NCBI GenBank assembly: GCA_028277225.1 | Contig: JANQHB010000060.1 | Location: 1 to 5,862 of the forward strand | Length of the DNA: 5,862 nt | Reading direction: 5' to 3' | DNA from: Chlorobium sp. | GTDB taxonomy: Bacteria; Bacteroidota; Chlorobiia; Chlorobiales; Chlorobiaceae | In this document: positions 5,676-5,862 of the stretch, one piece after another | Position numbering within the stretch: the first letter of the stretch is position 1 | Layout: each line of letters begins with the position of its first letter | Translations under genes and position numbers: made by a program | The notes under the pieces: generated by a model | Told to the model about the DNA's origin: nothing | Seen by the model: the letters and a program-made list of their open reading frames with translations, nothing else | The model's database searches: none

Positions 5676-5723
5676 GGCCGTTCTGGTTGATAATGCCAGA
5701 AGCTCTTTGCTCAACGTTCGGCC
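5676..5723 (+). promoter_or_regulatory. Two-tier inverted repeat in the leader of the last gene
   Basis: An inner perfect hairpin TTCTGG/CCAGAA (5681-5686 and 5696-5701, 9-nt loop) is enclosed by GGCCG (5676-5680) and CGGCC (5719-5723), with 17 unpaired bases on the 3' side. There is no T-run, so it is not a clear terminator. If transcription starts after TATACT (5656-5661), the structure lies in the 5' leader just before the Shine-Dalgarno. Confidence 0.4.
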
Positions 5724-5744
5724 GCAGGCACAGAGGAAAACAAG

Positions 5745-5862
5745 ATGATACAAATCAGAAAAACGAAAGATCCTGAAAAGAAGTCAGAATTCCCCGTAGT
5801 TGCGATGTTGTGGCCAGGGATCGGAATCGCCGTTGGTATTGCCTGCGATACTGCACTCAAGA
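5745..5862 (+). CDS. N-terminus of a small, possibly glycine-rich membrane protein
   Basis: The gene begins with ATG behind AGAGG (5732-5736, 8-nt spacer) and runs off the right edge after 39 codons. The first 15 or so residues are polar and charged (KTKDPEKKSE), followed by a hydrophobic stretch with spaced glycines (PGIGIAVGIA, about 24-33), the start of a GxxxG-like pattern seen in small glycine-zipper membrane proteins. A cysteine and charged residue (CDTALK) follow. Only the beginning is available, so family and function are not assigned. It lies 115 nt after the transporter stop, downstream of repeat copy 2 and a TATACT box, so it may have its own promoter. Confidence 0.6.
   Translation, partial: MIQIRKTKDPEKKSEFPVVAMLWPGIGIAVGIACDTALK

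Noticed and set aside
1..5862. CRISPR array, tRNA or rRNA genes, diversity-generating repeats
   Set aside because: No regularly spaced repeats, no cloverleaf and no rRNA-like sequence were seen on either strand.

Overview
This is a moderately GC, Gram-negative-looking bacterial accessory region in which every convincing gene lies on the + strand. The taxon cannot be fixed from the sequence. Nothing is a phylogenetic marker, and I only say that gene style and Shine-Dalgarno use fit a free-living environmental bacterium.

Layout. Positions 1-155 hold an unassigned left edge. Positions 158-207 hold a degenerate structure resembling an integron attC site, built around a perfect 14-bp palindrome. 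Positions 239-938 encode an atypical SDR/NmrA-like NAD(P)-binding oxidoreductase that is broken by a frameshift at a GGGG run near 711-714. A class I SAM-dependent methyltransferase follows 24 nt later (963-1811), with a GTG start and a strong Shine-Dalgarno. About 900 nt without a convincing intact gene follow (1812-2710). They contain hairpins, a dyad, and a minus-strand open frame (2346-2600) that may be a transposase C-terminal remnant. A higBA-type toxin-antitoxin operon then begins behind a TATAAT promoter. It consists of a HigB/RelE-like toxin (2711-3052) and a long HigA antitoxin (3055-4149) fused to an ImmA/IrrE zinc-peptidase domain. After a 230-nt AT-rich spacer comes a cation diffusion facilitator (CDF) metal transporter (4382-5629). 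The window ends inside a small, possibly membrane-associated protein starting at 5745.

How the parts relate. The genes do not form one pathway. The oxidoreductase and methyltransferase look like a two-gene unit, now damaged by the frameshift. The toxin and antitoxin are translationally linked and could stabilise the locus. The most striking unexplained signal is a perfect 17-bp direct repeat (TAATTAGCTTTAAAAGT) at 4189-4205 and 5627-5643. It brackets the CDF gene, and the second copy starts on the CDF stop codon. Each copy is followed 12-13 nt later by a -10-like hexamer (TATTCT, TATACT). The copies could therefore be recombination footprints or a shared regulatory element of the CDF gene and the next small gene. 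The attC-like site, the TA pair, a possible transposase relic and the compact same-strand arrangement together suggest a cassette-like or island region, but no integrase is present in the window to prove it.
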